Below are positions 53,974-63,456 of a stretch of DNA of 64,000 nt, piece after piece. The notes beneath the pieces were generated by a model, which saw only the letters and a list, made by a program, of their open reading frames with translations, ran no database searches and was not told the DNA's origin. A program made the position numbers and the translations under genes. The stretch is from contig NZ_JAPCIO010000007.1 of the NCBI RefSeq assembly GCF_025909975.1, forward strand, positions 142,644 through 206,643. The letters run 5' to 3'. The stretch is from Flavobacterium lacisediminis (GTDB lineage Bacteria; Bacteroidota; Bacteroidia; Flavobacteriales; Flavobacteriaceae). Positions within the stretch are counted from its first letter, which is position 1. The number at the start of each line of letters is the position of its first letter.

Positions 53974-55653
53974 ATGTCAAAATCATTATTCCAACCCTTC
54001 GAAACAAATATTTCAGGTATTTCCTTACCCGAAAAATTCACGTTTCCTTTTTATTACGAACCGCATGAATTAAGCATTATTGCTGCAACTGAATTGCAAT
54101 CGTATTTAGAAACGCAAACCGATTTTGAACATAATTTCGGATTGAAAGAAAATCAAGAAGGATTAGTAATTGGAAAAATGTTTGGGGTTTTGGTTTGTAA
54201 AAATCAAGAAGATGAATTGGGATATTTATGGGCTTTTTCTGGAAAATTGGCTGGTGTGAATCATCATTCCTATTTTGTTCCAACGATTTTTGACATGTTG
54301 CACGAAGATGGTTTTTTTAGAAAAGAAGAAGAAGTTTTAAATGCGATCAATCGTCAAATTGAAATTTTAGAAAATTCAGACGAACTTCAAAGCAAAAAAA
54401 ATCAATTAGAAACTACTAAAATTGAAGCTTTATCCGATATTCAAAATCAGAAAGATAAAATCAAAATGCTGAAGATAGAACGTGATGAAAGACGAATTTC
54501 ATTTACCAATTTATCTTCCTCTGAAATTGAACAATTAGAATTGGAACTTTCGGAAGAAAGTAAAAAAGAAAGCATTTTACTAAAAAAAATGACGAAATAT
54601 TGGAATTTTCAAATTGAAAATGCACAAAAAGAAGTCAATTTAATTTTAGATACAATAAATCAACTTAAAGATGAACGTCGTTTAAAATCGGGTGCTTTGC
54701 AACAAAAATTATTTGCTGAATATTCGTTTTTAAACCAATTTGGTGAACGAAAAAGTATTGGCGAAATCTTCAACAATAATCCACCTGCTGGAGCTGGAGA
54801 ATGTGCTGCTCCCAAGTTATTACATTACGCTTTCGAACTTAATTTAAAACCCATTGCTATGGCTGAATTTTGGTGGGGACAATCGCCAAAATCGGAAATT
54901 AGAAAACACAAACAATTTTATCCGGCTTGTAAAAGTAAGTGTGAGCCAATTTTAATGTCTCACATGCTAAATGGTTTGGATATGGAAGCAAATCCGTTTC
55001 AGGAAAATCCAGCGGAAGGAAAAGACATAGAAATAGTTTTTGAAGATGAGGTTTTAGCTGTGATTAATAAACCTGCTGAATTTTTATCCGTTCCTGGAAA
55101 AATCATATCGGATTCTGTTTACCAAAGAGTGAAAGAATTATATCCAAATGCAACCGGACCATTAATTGTGCATCGTTTAGACATGTCAACTTCGGGTTTA
55201 ATGCTGATTGCAAAAGACGAAGAAACGTATGTAAAATTGCAAAGTCAATTCATAAAACGAACTATTAAAAAACGATACGTTGCTTTATTAGATGGTGTTT
55301 TAACTGAAGAACAAGGCTTTATCGATTTACCTTTACGAGTAGATTTAGACGATAGACCAAGACAATTAGTTTGTTACGAACACGGAAAACCAGCGCAAAC
55401 TAAATGGAAAAAAATTGAAGTTAGAAATAACCAAACTTTGGTTTACTTCTATCCTATCACGGGAAGAACGCATCAATTAAGAGTACATGCTTCACATGAA
55501 TTAGGTTTAAAAACACCTATTGTAGGTGATGATTTATACGGAACCAAAGCCAATCGTTTGCATTTACATGCTGAAAGTTTGACTTTTGAGCATCCAGTAA
55601 GCAAAAAGCAAATTACTTTAAAAGCTGAAATACAATTTTATAAAAAAGGATAG
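53974..55653 (+). CDS. RluA-family pseudouridine synthase with long N-terminal coiled-coil domain
   Basis: A 559-aa protein. Residues 340-559 form a complete RluA domain: FEDEVLAVINKPAEFLSVPG, VHRLDMSTSGLMLIAKDEE with catalytic Asp403, and TGRTHQLRVHASHELG. The N-terminal 335 residues are not in E. coli RluA; they include LPEKFTFPFYYEPHELS at the start and a charged coiled coil (about 125-240). A PAGAGECAAPKLLHYAF segment near 265 and a Cys-containing YPACKSKC near 312 follow. Such long forms are found in Bacteroidetes and some Proteobacteria and presumably recognise a particular RNA, which I cannot name. Terminator overlaps its stop codon. Confidence 0.9.
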   Translation: MSKSLFQPFETNISGISLPEKFTFPFYYEPHELSIIAATELQSYLETQTDFEHNFGLKENQEGLVIGKMFGVLVCKNQEDELGYLWAFSGKLAGVNHHSYFVPTIFDMLHEDGFFRKEEEVLNAINRQIEILENSDELQSKKNQLETTKIEALSDIQNQKDKIKMLKIERDERRISFTNLSSSEIEQLELELSEESKKESILLKKMTKYWNFQIENAQKEVNLILDTINQLKDERRLKSGALQQKLFAEYSFLNQFGERKSIGEIFNNNPPAGAGECAAPKLLHYAFELNLKPIAMAEFWWGQSPKSEIRKHKQFYPACKSKCEPILMSHMLNGLDMEANPFQENPAEGKDIEIVFEDEVLAVINKPAEFLSVPGKIISDSVYQRVKELYPNATGPLIVHRLDMSTSGLMLIAKDEETYVKLQSQFIKRTIKKRYVALLDGVLTEEQGFIDLPLRVDLDDRPRQLVCYEHGKPAQTKWKKIEVRNNQTLVYFYPITGRTHQLRVHASHELGLKTPIVGDDLYGTKANRLHLHAESLTFEHPVSKKQITLKAEIQFYKKG

Positions 55654-55670
55654 CTAAAAGCTATCCTTTT
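55643..55670 (+). terminator. Terminator overlapping the end of the RluA-type gene
   Basis: AAAAGGATAGCT and AGCTATCCTTTT form a 12-bp perfect stem with an AAA loop. The TAG stop codon (55651-55653) lies in the left arm. Confidence 0.85.
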
Positions 55671-55759
55671 ACTAATAATTTAATCTGAAATTGAATTAAA
55701 TTATTTTAGATAAAAACTAACGCTATAAACTAATTTTATCTTTTCTTTTCTAGTTCTAC

Positions 55760-57169
55760 TTAATAACTGGAACACTCTGGTTCAATACATTTCCAAGTTG
55801 TTCCATTATGAAATTGTATACAATTCAAATCGGTATTATATATTATCATACCTGCAGCTCCAACTGGTCTCTGAGCAGTTGTCATTCTAGGTATAACTAA
55901 TCCTTTGGTTTTAGTATCAAAAGCAATAAAACCAGATGGAATTGAAGTTGGGAATCCAGTGGCCATTGTAGCTTGTGTTCCAATACCAATATTAGTTTGT
56001 GTATCAGCAGGAGTTAAATTTGGAGAAAAAGGTGAACAACAATCTTCGGCAGAATTAATTTCTATATAAAAAGATGATGCAGCATTACCATTCCCATCAA
56101 TATACAAATAGTAAGTATTACCTATTGTTAATCCACTTAAATTAAACTCTGCATTTGCAGTTATTCCTGCAGTATATATATTATTCCAAGCTAATGTTCC
56201 CCCACCAAGAGAAGTATGATAACTATGATTATTAACTCCTCCTCCAGCATTTTGGTCATCTGGACAACCACCAGCTACTACAGAAAAAGTACCACTACTA
56301 CAGTCTGTACCAGACCTTGAGACTACAATAGGTTGCATGTCACTACTCCCAGGGGAGCTTGTATTGAGCATGCCACTAACCGTTAAATAGGCTGTTGTTG
56401 ATGTCGCTTTAAATGCATACCATCCACTATTGTTATTTGCACCATTCCAAGAACAAGTACCAACTGAATCACCAGGATAATTTGGATCATTAGCTGTATA
56501 TCCATTATTTGTACCACGAACTACATATTTAGCATCTAAGCATGTTCTATCTTCACAAAAATTATTTATGGAACTTCCTGTAACATCATTAACTTTAATT
56601 GGAGGTCCGAAAATTAAATCAACTCGCTCAAATGAAACTTCAGTAACAGTACCTTCTGAAATTTGAAGTGTCCAATTTCCATTTGGATTTAACCCATTAA
56701 AATTACTGAAGCTATTTGCAACATCTACTCTATAATAACCAATACTAAATGGCCAATATGCTCCTTTTACAGCTGTTGTATAATCATTAATTCTTTCTAA
56801 ACTTGGATCGTCTCTAAATTTAACATTCATCCATTGTGAAGTTATTGAAGAAGTATAATATGATGGTGTGCTACTACCAAATATATCTATAAATGTTGTA
56901 CCATCAGGAGCAACCAACCTTGCTCTATAAGTAGACAAGTTACCTCTACATGCAGAAGTTCCAAGCTGAATATTAATTTGTCTGAGAACAGTTCCAGTTG
57001 ATGATAAAGGATTTGGCAAACCAGAAACTGCAATAGTTTTTGTAAATCCTGTATATGCACCTCCTGAACTCCAAGAATCACAAGCGCTAACAGTAGTATT
57101 TGAAAACGTTTGAGAAATGATATTACTTATTCCAAATAACAATAAAAAGAGAGAAAAATAATTTTTCAT
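55760..57169 (-). CDS. Exported protein with P-domain-like region and C-terminal surface module
   Basis: A 469-aa protein with signal peptide MKNYFSLFLLLFGISNIISQ. Residues 20-190 look like a proprotein convertase P-domain (jelly-roll beta sandwich): LRQINIQLG, RARLVAPDGT and NGNWTLQISEGT are typical. A middle domain (200-375) has Cys-rich, Gly-rich strands with YYLYIDGNGNAASSFYIEI. The last 80 residues (GLVIPRMTTAQRP, GMIIYNTDLNCIQFHNGTTW) match a module shared with the neighbouring 167-aa protein. No T9SS C-terminal signal was found. It is the last gene of the right-end surface cluster, 16 bp after the gene at 57186. Confidence 0.82.
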   Translation of the reverse strand: MKNYFSLFLLLFGISNIISQTFSNTTVSACDSWSSGGAYTGFTKTIAVSGLPNPLSSTGTVLRQINIQLGTSACRGNLSTYRARLVAPDGTTFIDIFGSSTPSYYTSSITSQWMNVKFRDDPSLERINDYTTAVKGAYWPFSIGYYRVDVANSFSNFNGLNPNGNWTLQISEGTVTEVSFERVDLIFGPPIKVNDVTGSSINNFCEDRTCLDAKYVVRGTNNGYTANDPNYPGDSVGTCSWNGANNNSGWYAFKATSTTAYLTVSGMLNTSSPGSSDMQPIVVSRSGTDCSSGTFSVVAGGCPDDQNAGGGVNNHSYHTSLGGGTLAWNNIYTAGITANAEFNLSGLTIGNTYYLYIDGNGNAASSFYIEINSAEDCCSPFSPNLTPADTQTNIGIGTQATMATGFPTSIPSGFIAFDTKTKGLVIPRMTTAQRPVGAAGMIIYNTDLNCIQFHNGTTWKCIEPECSSY

Positions 57170-57185
57170 AGTTGTGATGTTTTAA

Positions 57186-57689
57186 TTAATTCCAATAATA
57201 CCAAGCAGTACCATTAAATACAGCAATAGCATTTTTTGTAGTATCATAACACATTAAGCCAGGATAAGGGCTTTTGATGTTAATATGAGGGGATACTACT
57301 TTTGGTAACATTAATGCTTTATTAGTTGATTCTAAAACTAAAACTCCAGAAGCAGATGAGGATGTAGCACCAATTATTACTCCATCAAAAGTATCTGCAC
57401 TTGGATTAACAGAATAAGAAGATAAACTTGAAGTTCCTGTTAAGTTTAACCAAATCCCATTTTGTCTTACTTTTACTCTACCATCTGTTTTATCAATTAA
57501 AAAAGTACCATTTGAAGCAGCAACACCTGTAGGTAATACTTCTACCATTGGCAATACTATACCTTTATTTTGCCCGGTTGGAAAATCCAAAATAGCATCT
57601 GTATGAATTGAAGTTGTCTCTATACCCACTTGAGAATAAATGACTAAATTTGTAATTAACATTAAAACTGTAAAAATTGTTCTATTCAT
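57186..57689 (-). CDS. Exported protein with tandem surface modules
   Basis: A 167-aa protein with signal peptide (MNRTIFTVLMLITNLVIYSQ). The mature part holds two copies of one pattern: GIVLPMVEV...GTFLIDKTDGRVKVRQNGIW and LMLPKVV...GLMCYDTTKNAIAVFNGTAW. The second copy matches the C-terminus of the 469-aa neighbour. This motif is common at the ends of Flavobacterium surface and T9SS-associated proteins and looks like a fibre or tail-knob-like fold; function is unknown. It is followed within 16 bp by the 469-aa gene, and both are downstream of the adhesin on the same strand. Confidence 0.78.
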   Translation of the reverse strand: MNRTIFTVLMLITNLVIYSQVGIETTSIHTDAILDFPTGQNKGIVLPMVEVLPTGVAASNGTFLIDKTDGRVKVRQNGIWLNLTGTSSLSSYSVNPSADTFDGVIIGATSSSASGVLVLESTNKALMLPKVVSPHINIKSPYPGLMCYDTTKNAIAVFNGTAWYYWN

Positions 57690-57809
57690 ATCTTAAACTT
57701 TAAATTATTAACTACACTTAACTATTAAAAACAAAAAAGTCGAATCAGAATAATCGCTTTGATGCAATTATAATTTTATCTCAAAAGTTATATTTTAGAC
57801 TCGCTTTGT

Positions 57810-60800
57810 TTATCGTTTCATGGCAAAATGTGCTTTGAATTGTTTTTTAACTCCATTATCTAAATAATCTACGGTGAACCAATAATCGGTAGATGGCAAA
57901 TGTTCTTGGTTATAAGTTCCATCCCATTTTTCAATTCCTCGTAACTGTTTGATTAATTTTCCATATCGATCAAAGATGTAAATTACATCAGTATCTTGTA
58001 AGCCCGCAATGAACCAAGTATCGTTATATCCATCTCCATTTGGCGTGAAGTATTGCGGATAGTTTATCACAAAAACAGTTTGAACTAAATAAGTACATCC
58101 TTGAGTGTCGACTACTGTTATCGTATGAGGTCCAGAACTTACATTCGTAAATACATTTGAAGACTGTAATGTTCCTTCATCTAATGAATACAACAAAGTA
58201 CCACTTCCACCTGTTACATTTACTGTTAATGTAGCATTTCCACTAAAATATTCACTTTGGGTAACAGTCATGCTTACAGCTGGAGTAACTGAAGTTACAT
58301 TTGCTGTTACCATAGTTGCAATATCTGAAGAAACACAATTAGTAATACTATTTGTTGCAATTACTCCATATGTTCCTACTGTATTTGCTGAATAGGTAGC
58401 ATTGTTAGAGTTTGGAATAGCAACTCCATTGAAATACCAAACAAAATCATAAGTCGCATTATCTAAACCTGAATCTAATGTGTAATATTGGAATGGAACT
58501 CCAAATTCATCCACACAAATCGCTCCATCAGTTAAAACAGGTTTTGGTAATGGATTCACATATACTCGCACTGTAATTGGTGTTCCTGAACATCCAGCTG
58601 ACGTTGGGGTAATTATATAATCTACATAACCTGCTACATTATCAACTGATGTTGTTAGATTCTGAATAATAGTATACGTTGGTCCAGGTGCACTTCCTGC
58701 ACTTGCTCCATCAACTCCAACTGCATTTATTGTCCAATTGAAAACTGTTCCTGAATTAAAGGACGATAAAAATATATTAGTAGGAAGAACTCCGCTACAT
58801 AATGGTGGATGTGTCGGATTAGTAAATAACTCTGGACGTGGATTCACTAAAACTGTTACTGATTGCGGTGTTCCTATACATCCATTGAATGTTGGAGTAA
58901 TTTGATACGTTACACTTCCTTGAGATAATCCAGTTGTTGTTAATACTTGTTGGATACTAGTTCCTGTTCCATTTGATGCACCTGCTACTCCCGTAACGTT
59001 TGTTACTACCCAACTAAACACTGTTCCTGGTATAGTTCCTGTAAACGAAATATTAGTTGTTTCTCCTGAACAAATTGGAGCTGTACTACTCGCAACTGTT
59101 AAATCTGGAATAGGATTTACTTGAACACGAATTTGAATTGGATTACCTGCGCAACCATTTGCCTCAGCTATGATTGTATAGATTACTTCAACTGTTGATG
59201 TTGTTCCAGTACTAACCGTTAATACTTGATTAATAGAATTTCCTGTACCTCCTGATGCTCCAACAACGTTTCCTCCTGTTACCGTCCATGAAAAAATAGC
59301 TCCAGGTACATTACTAGTCAATTGAATATTAGTTGTCCCTCCAGAACAGAATGTTGGGTTTAAGTTGGATGCAATAATTGTTGGAACTACTAAATTAATA
59401 TTACTAAAAGGTGATGAAACTGGCGATGTACAACTTCCATTTGAAGCAAACACAGTATAATTAGTACCTAAAACCATTCCAGAAATAGCTCCTCCAACAG
59501 CAACTGATGGTCCTGATGGATTAAAGACATAAGTAATACCTGCTACATAATTCGAGATACTAGAACTTCCTGATGCTGAACAAGAAGCTGGAATTGATGA
59601 AACTAATGGAGTTACTGGAACTGATAATTGTGCAGCGTTACTAAATGAAGTAGAACTAGACGATGTACAACTTCCATTTGAAGCAGAAACAATATAATTT
59701 GTACCTATTACCATTCCTGAAATAGTTCCTCCAACAGCTACTGATGGTCCTGCTGGATTGAAAACATAAGTAATCCCAGCAACATAATTCGAAATACTTG
59801 AACTTCCTGCTGCTGAACAAGAAGCTGGAACAGATGAAACTAATGGAGTTACTGGAACCGTTAATTGTAATCCGTTACTAAATGAAGCTGAAGCTGACGA
59901 TGTACAACTTCCATTTGATGCTGTTACCGAATAACTAGTACCATTAATCATTCCTGAGATAGCACCCGTTCCACTTACTATTGGTCCAGCTGGATTGAAA
60001 ACATAGGTTATTCCTGCAACATAATTCGAAATACTTGAACTTCCTGCTGCTGAACATGTTGCCGCAACAGATGAAATTATTGGAGTTGCAGGAACCGTTA
60101 ATTGTGCTGCGTTACTAAATGAAGCCGATGCAGACGATAAACAACTTCCATTTGATGCAGAAACAGTATAATTAGTACCTATAACCATTCCTGAAATAGT
60201 TCCTCCAACAGCTACTGATGGACCTGATGGAGTAAAGACATAAGTAATACCTGCTACATAATTTGTGATACTTGAACTTCCTGCTAATGAACATGTTGGC
60301 GCAACAGATGAAATTATTGGAGTTGCAGGAACCGTTAGTTGTGCAGCATTGCTAAAACTTGCTGATGCTACAGAAGTACATCCTCCATTTGTTGCTGTTA
60401 ACGTATAACTTGTTCCAACAGTCATTCCTAAAATTACACCTCCTGCTCCAACAGTTGGACCTGCAGGTGCAAAAGTATATGTATTTGACGTACTATAATT
60501 TGATACTGTTGAACTTCCTGCAGCTGAACATGTTGCTGCAACTGATGTTATAGATGGCACTACTGGTGTAAGTAATTGAGCAGCATTGCTGAAACTTGCT
60601 GATGCTACCGAAGTACACCCTCCATTTGTAGCTGTAACTGTATAACTTGTTCCAACAATCATTCCTGAAATTACTCCTAATGCTCCAACTGATGGACCCG
60701 CAGGTACAAAAGTATATGTATTTGACGTACTATAATTTGATACTGTTGAACTTCCTGCAGCTGAACATGTTGCTGCAACTGATGTTATAGATGGCACTAC

Positions 60801-63449
60801 TGGTGTAAGTAATTGAGCAGCATTGCTGAAACTTGCTGATGCTACCGAAGTACACCCTCCATTTGTAGCTGTAACTGTATAACTTGTTCCAACAATCATT
60901 CCTGAAATTACTCCTAATGCTCCAACTGATGGACCCGCAGGTACAAAAGTATATGTATTTGACGCACTATAATTTGATACTGTTGAACTTCCTGCAGCTG
61001 AACATGTTGCTGCAACTGATGTTATAGTTGGAACAGTTGGTGTAAGTAATTGAGCAGCATTGCTGAAACTTGCTGATGCTACTGAAGTACACCCTCCGTT
61101 TGTGGCTGTAACTGTATAACTTGTTCCAACAATCATTCCTGAAATTACTCCTAATGCTCCAACTGATGGACCCGCAGGTGCAAAAGTATATGTATTTGAC
61201 GCACTATAATTTGATACTGTTGAACTTCCTGCAGCTGAACATGTTGCTGCAACTGATGTTATAGTTGGAACATTAGGAGTGGTAGGTTGAGAATTAATTG
61301 TTACAATTGTTGCTGTAGAAATACAACCTGTGGTTAAATTTTTTACAATTACATTGTATGAATTTGGAGTCAATCCAGAAAATGTTGGGCTTGACTGAAA
61401 AGTTGTTCCATTAATACTATACTCAAAATTGGCTCCTGTAGGTGAAGAAACAACAATTGTTCCAGTTCCAACTGAACATGTTGGTTGAACTGTTGCACTA
61501 GCCATTGGTGCTGTTATAGTTGGTATAGTATTTATTGTGATATTAGTTGCCGATGACGTACAACCAGTTGGGGTTTTTCTGACAATTACTGAATATGTAT
61601 TTGGCACTAAACCTGAAAAAGTTGGACTTGCTTGAAAATTAATTCCATCTATACTATATAAATTACCTACGCCAGTTGGAGAAGAAATAACTATAGTACC
61701 AGTTGGAGTTGTACATGTAGGTTGAATAGTAGCACTTGCTGTTGGAGCACTTGGATTTGTACATCCATAATAATTTGAGCATAATGAACTTAAAGTACAA
61801 CCAGCGCCTAAAGTTATTGTTACTTCAATAATATATTGTGCATTTGGAGTAAGGCCATACCATTCTGGATTAAAACCTGATGCAACTCCGTTAGCATTTG
61901 AAACTGATGGATTTACATTAGATGCAACATTACAAGAAGTTGATAAAGGTCTTAAAATTGCTGAACGACTTATACATAATGCAGGACTTCCATTGGCTTG
62001 TTGAATTAAGCCTACGAAACCATTTGCATCAGCTTGTACTAAATAGTAATTCTTAACAACAGTATTTGTCAATGCTGGAGACCAACTAGAGCATGAACCT
62101 GCTGGAAAATTTCTTACACCATAGTTTGCAACTCCTATTATAGGGCAAGTTGGGGCAGAACATGAGCCACAATCAGCTGAAGCAGTTGAACAAGTTACTG
62201 TTTGAGGTTGAACACAAGAAACCCCATTTGCGGTTAATGTAAAAGTTACAGAATCACCAGCAGTCAAACCAGCTACAGTATAATTTGAAGGACTTGTGTG
62301 CGTAACATTTATAGGAGCTCCTCCGTTAATAGAGTATGAAATTGAAAAATTTGTCTGTCCTACATTGCTGAAATCAAAAGCCAATGAAGTAGGTGTTGAA
62401 TTAGCAGTATCACAAAATAATCCTAAATTACCACCAGAAGTAATTGTTACCACTATTGGTGCTCTAGGACTTTCACACCCTCCTACAGTTTGACTTACAT
62501 AATATGTTATTGAACCAGCTGTTGAAGTACTTGGTGTAGGAGCTGTTGATGAAGCTGTTCCACCAGTAGCATTTGTTCCATACCAATTTAATGTGCCACC
62601 TGGACTTGGTGTAGCTACTAAAGGAATTGCAGATACTCCTAAACAATAATTAACAGGTGTTGTTACTGTTGGTGCTGGAGGGGCTGCTATAGTTACACAA
62701 GTTCCAAAATTACAATTCGCGTTTGCTCCACCAGTAGCATGATTGATTGTTGGTGCGGCAAGTGACTGCCAAGTAGCACCACCGTCAGGATTTCTACTAA
62801 AAGTTAAATCATTAGTAGGGTTTGCCCCTACATATTTTAACATTCCTGGAAAGTTTGTATTAATTTGAATTGCACTTTGGAGTGTTGTTACTGAAGCAGG
62901 ACTTCCAGCAGGAATACAAGGATTTCCACCAAAATCGCTACTTTGAGAAATATTCGATGAGTTAGTAGCCCAATATACGGCATCGATTGGTGTTCCAGAA
63001 GCATTATATAAGGCTACCCAACCATCTGTATTTGCTAATAAAAAATTTCTTGAAGCATTATTTTGACAATAATTACTTGTAAAACTAGTGATCTGTATAT
63101 CGATACTAGCAGCATCTGTAGATGATAAGTTTGTTCCAATAACTAAATGTCCATTAGATGGAATTAATGTCCCATTTGGAATTCGAAAAGATCCACCAGT
63201 TGGTGCACCTAAAACATCTTGTCTGCAACCGATAAAATATCCTGAAATATCTATTGCTGAACATGATTTATTATATAATTCTATATATTCCTTTCCAATA
63301 GTTCCACCAAAGTTGATTAAGCCTTGATTTCCAGAAGGCTTTGCCATTACTTCATTAATAACAACTTGTCCTACAGTTAAATTAGAAAAAAGTACTGTAA
63401 GTAGAAAAACTAATAATAATTTAATTTGAGGGGCTTTCAATTGTAACAT
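57810..63449 (-). CDS. Giant T9SS-secreted adhesin with lamin-tail domain, eight 79-aa repeats and type B sorting domain
   Basis: An 1879-aa secreted protein. It begins with a signal peptide (residues 1-26) and a lamin-tail domain (about 28-180, VINEVMAKPSG...EYIELYNKS). An Ig-like segment (about 255-345) is followed by a spacer, two SprB-like repeats (about 565-724), eight 79-aa repeats (725 to about 1350) with two Cys each, three PKD-like domains (about 1351-1640) and a C-terminal type B T9SS signal (FTPNGDGYNDTWFIAG...IYDRYGKL-type IFDRYGKLIKQL, residues 1795-1879). It is the kind of cell-surface adhesin exported by the PorX-controlled secretion system and may act in gliding or attachment. 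It starts 7 bp after the OmpA-family remnant. Confidence 0.93.
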   Translation of the reverse strand: MLQLKAPQIKLLLVFLLTVLFSNLTVGQVVINEVMAKPSGNQGLINFGGTIGKEYIELYNKSCSAIDISGYFIGCRQDVLGAPTGGSFRIPNGTLIPSNGHLVIGTNLSSTDAASIDIQITSFTSNYCQNNASRNFLLANTDGWVALYNASGTPIDAVYWATNSSNISQSSDFGGNPCIPAGSPASVTTLQSAIQINTNFPGMLKYVGANPTNDLTFSRNPDGGATWQSLAAPTINHATGGANANCNFGTCVTIAAPPAPTVTTPVNYCLGVSAIPLVATPSPGGTLNWYGTNATGGTASSTAPTPSTSTAGSITYYVSQTVGGCESPRAPIVVTITSGGNLGLFCDTANSTPTSLAFDFSNVGQTNFSISYSINGGAPINVTHTSPSNYTVAGLTAGDSVTFTLTANGVSCVQPQTVTCSTASADCGSCSAPTCPIIGVANYGVRNFPAGSCSSWSPALTNTVVKNYYLVQADANGFVGLIQQANGSPALCISRSAILRPLSTSCNVASNVNPSVSNANGVASGFNPEWYGLTPNAQYIIEVTITLGAGCTLSSLCSNYYGCTNPSAPTASATIQPTCTTPTGTIVISSPTGVGNLYSIDGINFQASPTFSGLVPNTYSVIVRKTPTGCTSSATNITINTIPTITAPMASATVQPTCSVGTGTIVVSSPTGANFEYSINGTTFQSSPTFSGLTPNSYNVIVKNLTTGCISTATIVTINSQPTTPNVPTITSVAATCSAAGSSTVSNYSASNTYTFAPAGPSVGALGVISGMIVGTSYTVTATNGGCTSVASASFSNAAQLLTPTVPTITSVAATCSAAGSSTVSNYSASNTYTFVPAGPSVGALGVISGMIVGTSYTVTATNGGCTSVASASFSNAAQLLTPVVPSITSVAATCSAAGSSTVSNYSTSNTYTFVPAGPSVGALGVISGMIVGTSYTVTATNGGCTSVASASFSNAAQLLTPVVPSITSVAATCSAAGSSTVSNYSTSNTYTFAPAGPTVGAGGVILGMTVGTSYTLTATNGGCTSVASASFSNAAQLTVPATPIISSVAPTCSLAGSSSITNYVAGITYVFTPSGPSVAVGGTISGMVIGTNYTVSASNGSCLSSASASFSNAAQLTVPATPIISSVAATCSAAGSSSISNYVAGITYVFNPAGPIVSGTGAISGMINGTSYSVTASNGSCTSSASASFSNGLQLTVPVTPLVSSVPASCSAAGSSSISNYVAGITYVFNPAGPSVAVGGTISGMVIGTNYIVSASNGSCTSSSSTSFSNAAQLSVPVTPLVSSIPASCSASGSSSISNYVAGITYVFNPSGPSVAVGGAISGMVLGTNYTVFASNGSCTSPVSSPFSNINLVVPTIIASNLNPTFCSGGTTNIQLTSNVPGAIFSWTVTGGNVVGASGGTGNSINQVLTVSTGTTSTVEVIYTIIAEANGCAGNPIQIRVQVNPIPDLTVASSTAPICSGETTNISFTGTIPGTVFSWVVTNVTGVAGASNGTGTSIQQVLTTTGLSQGSVTYQITPTFNGCIGTPQSVTVLVNPRPELFTNPTHPPLCSGVLPTNIFLSSFNSGTVFNWTINAVGVDGASAGSAPGPTYTIIQNLTTSVDNVAGYVDYIITPTSAGCSGTPITVRVYVNPLPKPVLTDGAICVDEFGVPFQYYTLDSGLDNATYDFVWYFNGVAIPNSNNATYSANTVGTYGVIATNSITNCVSSDIATMVTANVTSVTPAVSMTVTQSEYFSGNATLTVNVTGGSGTLLYSLDEGTLQSSNVFTNVSSGPHTITVVDTQGCTYLVQTVFVINYPQYFTPNGDGYNDTWFIAGLQDTDVIYIFDRYGKLIKQLRGIEKWDGTYNQEHLPSTDYWFTVDYLDNGVKKQFKAHFAMKR
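59400..61277 (-). repeat. Eight tandem 237-bp repeats in the adhesin gene
   Basis: Units begin at 61277, 61040, 60803, 60566, 60329, 60092, 59855 and 59618 on the minus strand, each 237 bp (79 codons), the last slightly shorter. Units 1-4 are nearly identical at DNA level; units 5-8 form a second, more divergent subgroup. Protein units begin P-x-V/T-P and end SFSNAAQL. Confidence 0.92.
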
Positions 63450-63456
63450 AATATCT

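Noticed and set aside
59400..61277. Plus-strand open frames and a possible mobile element in the adhesin repeat region
   Set aside because: The repetition is in frame with the adhesin and follows its codon periodicity; no inverted ends, transposase or target duplication are present.
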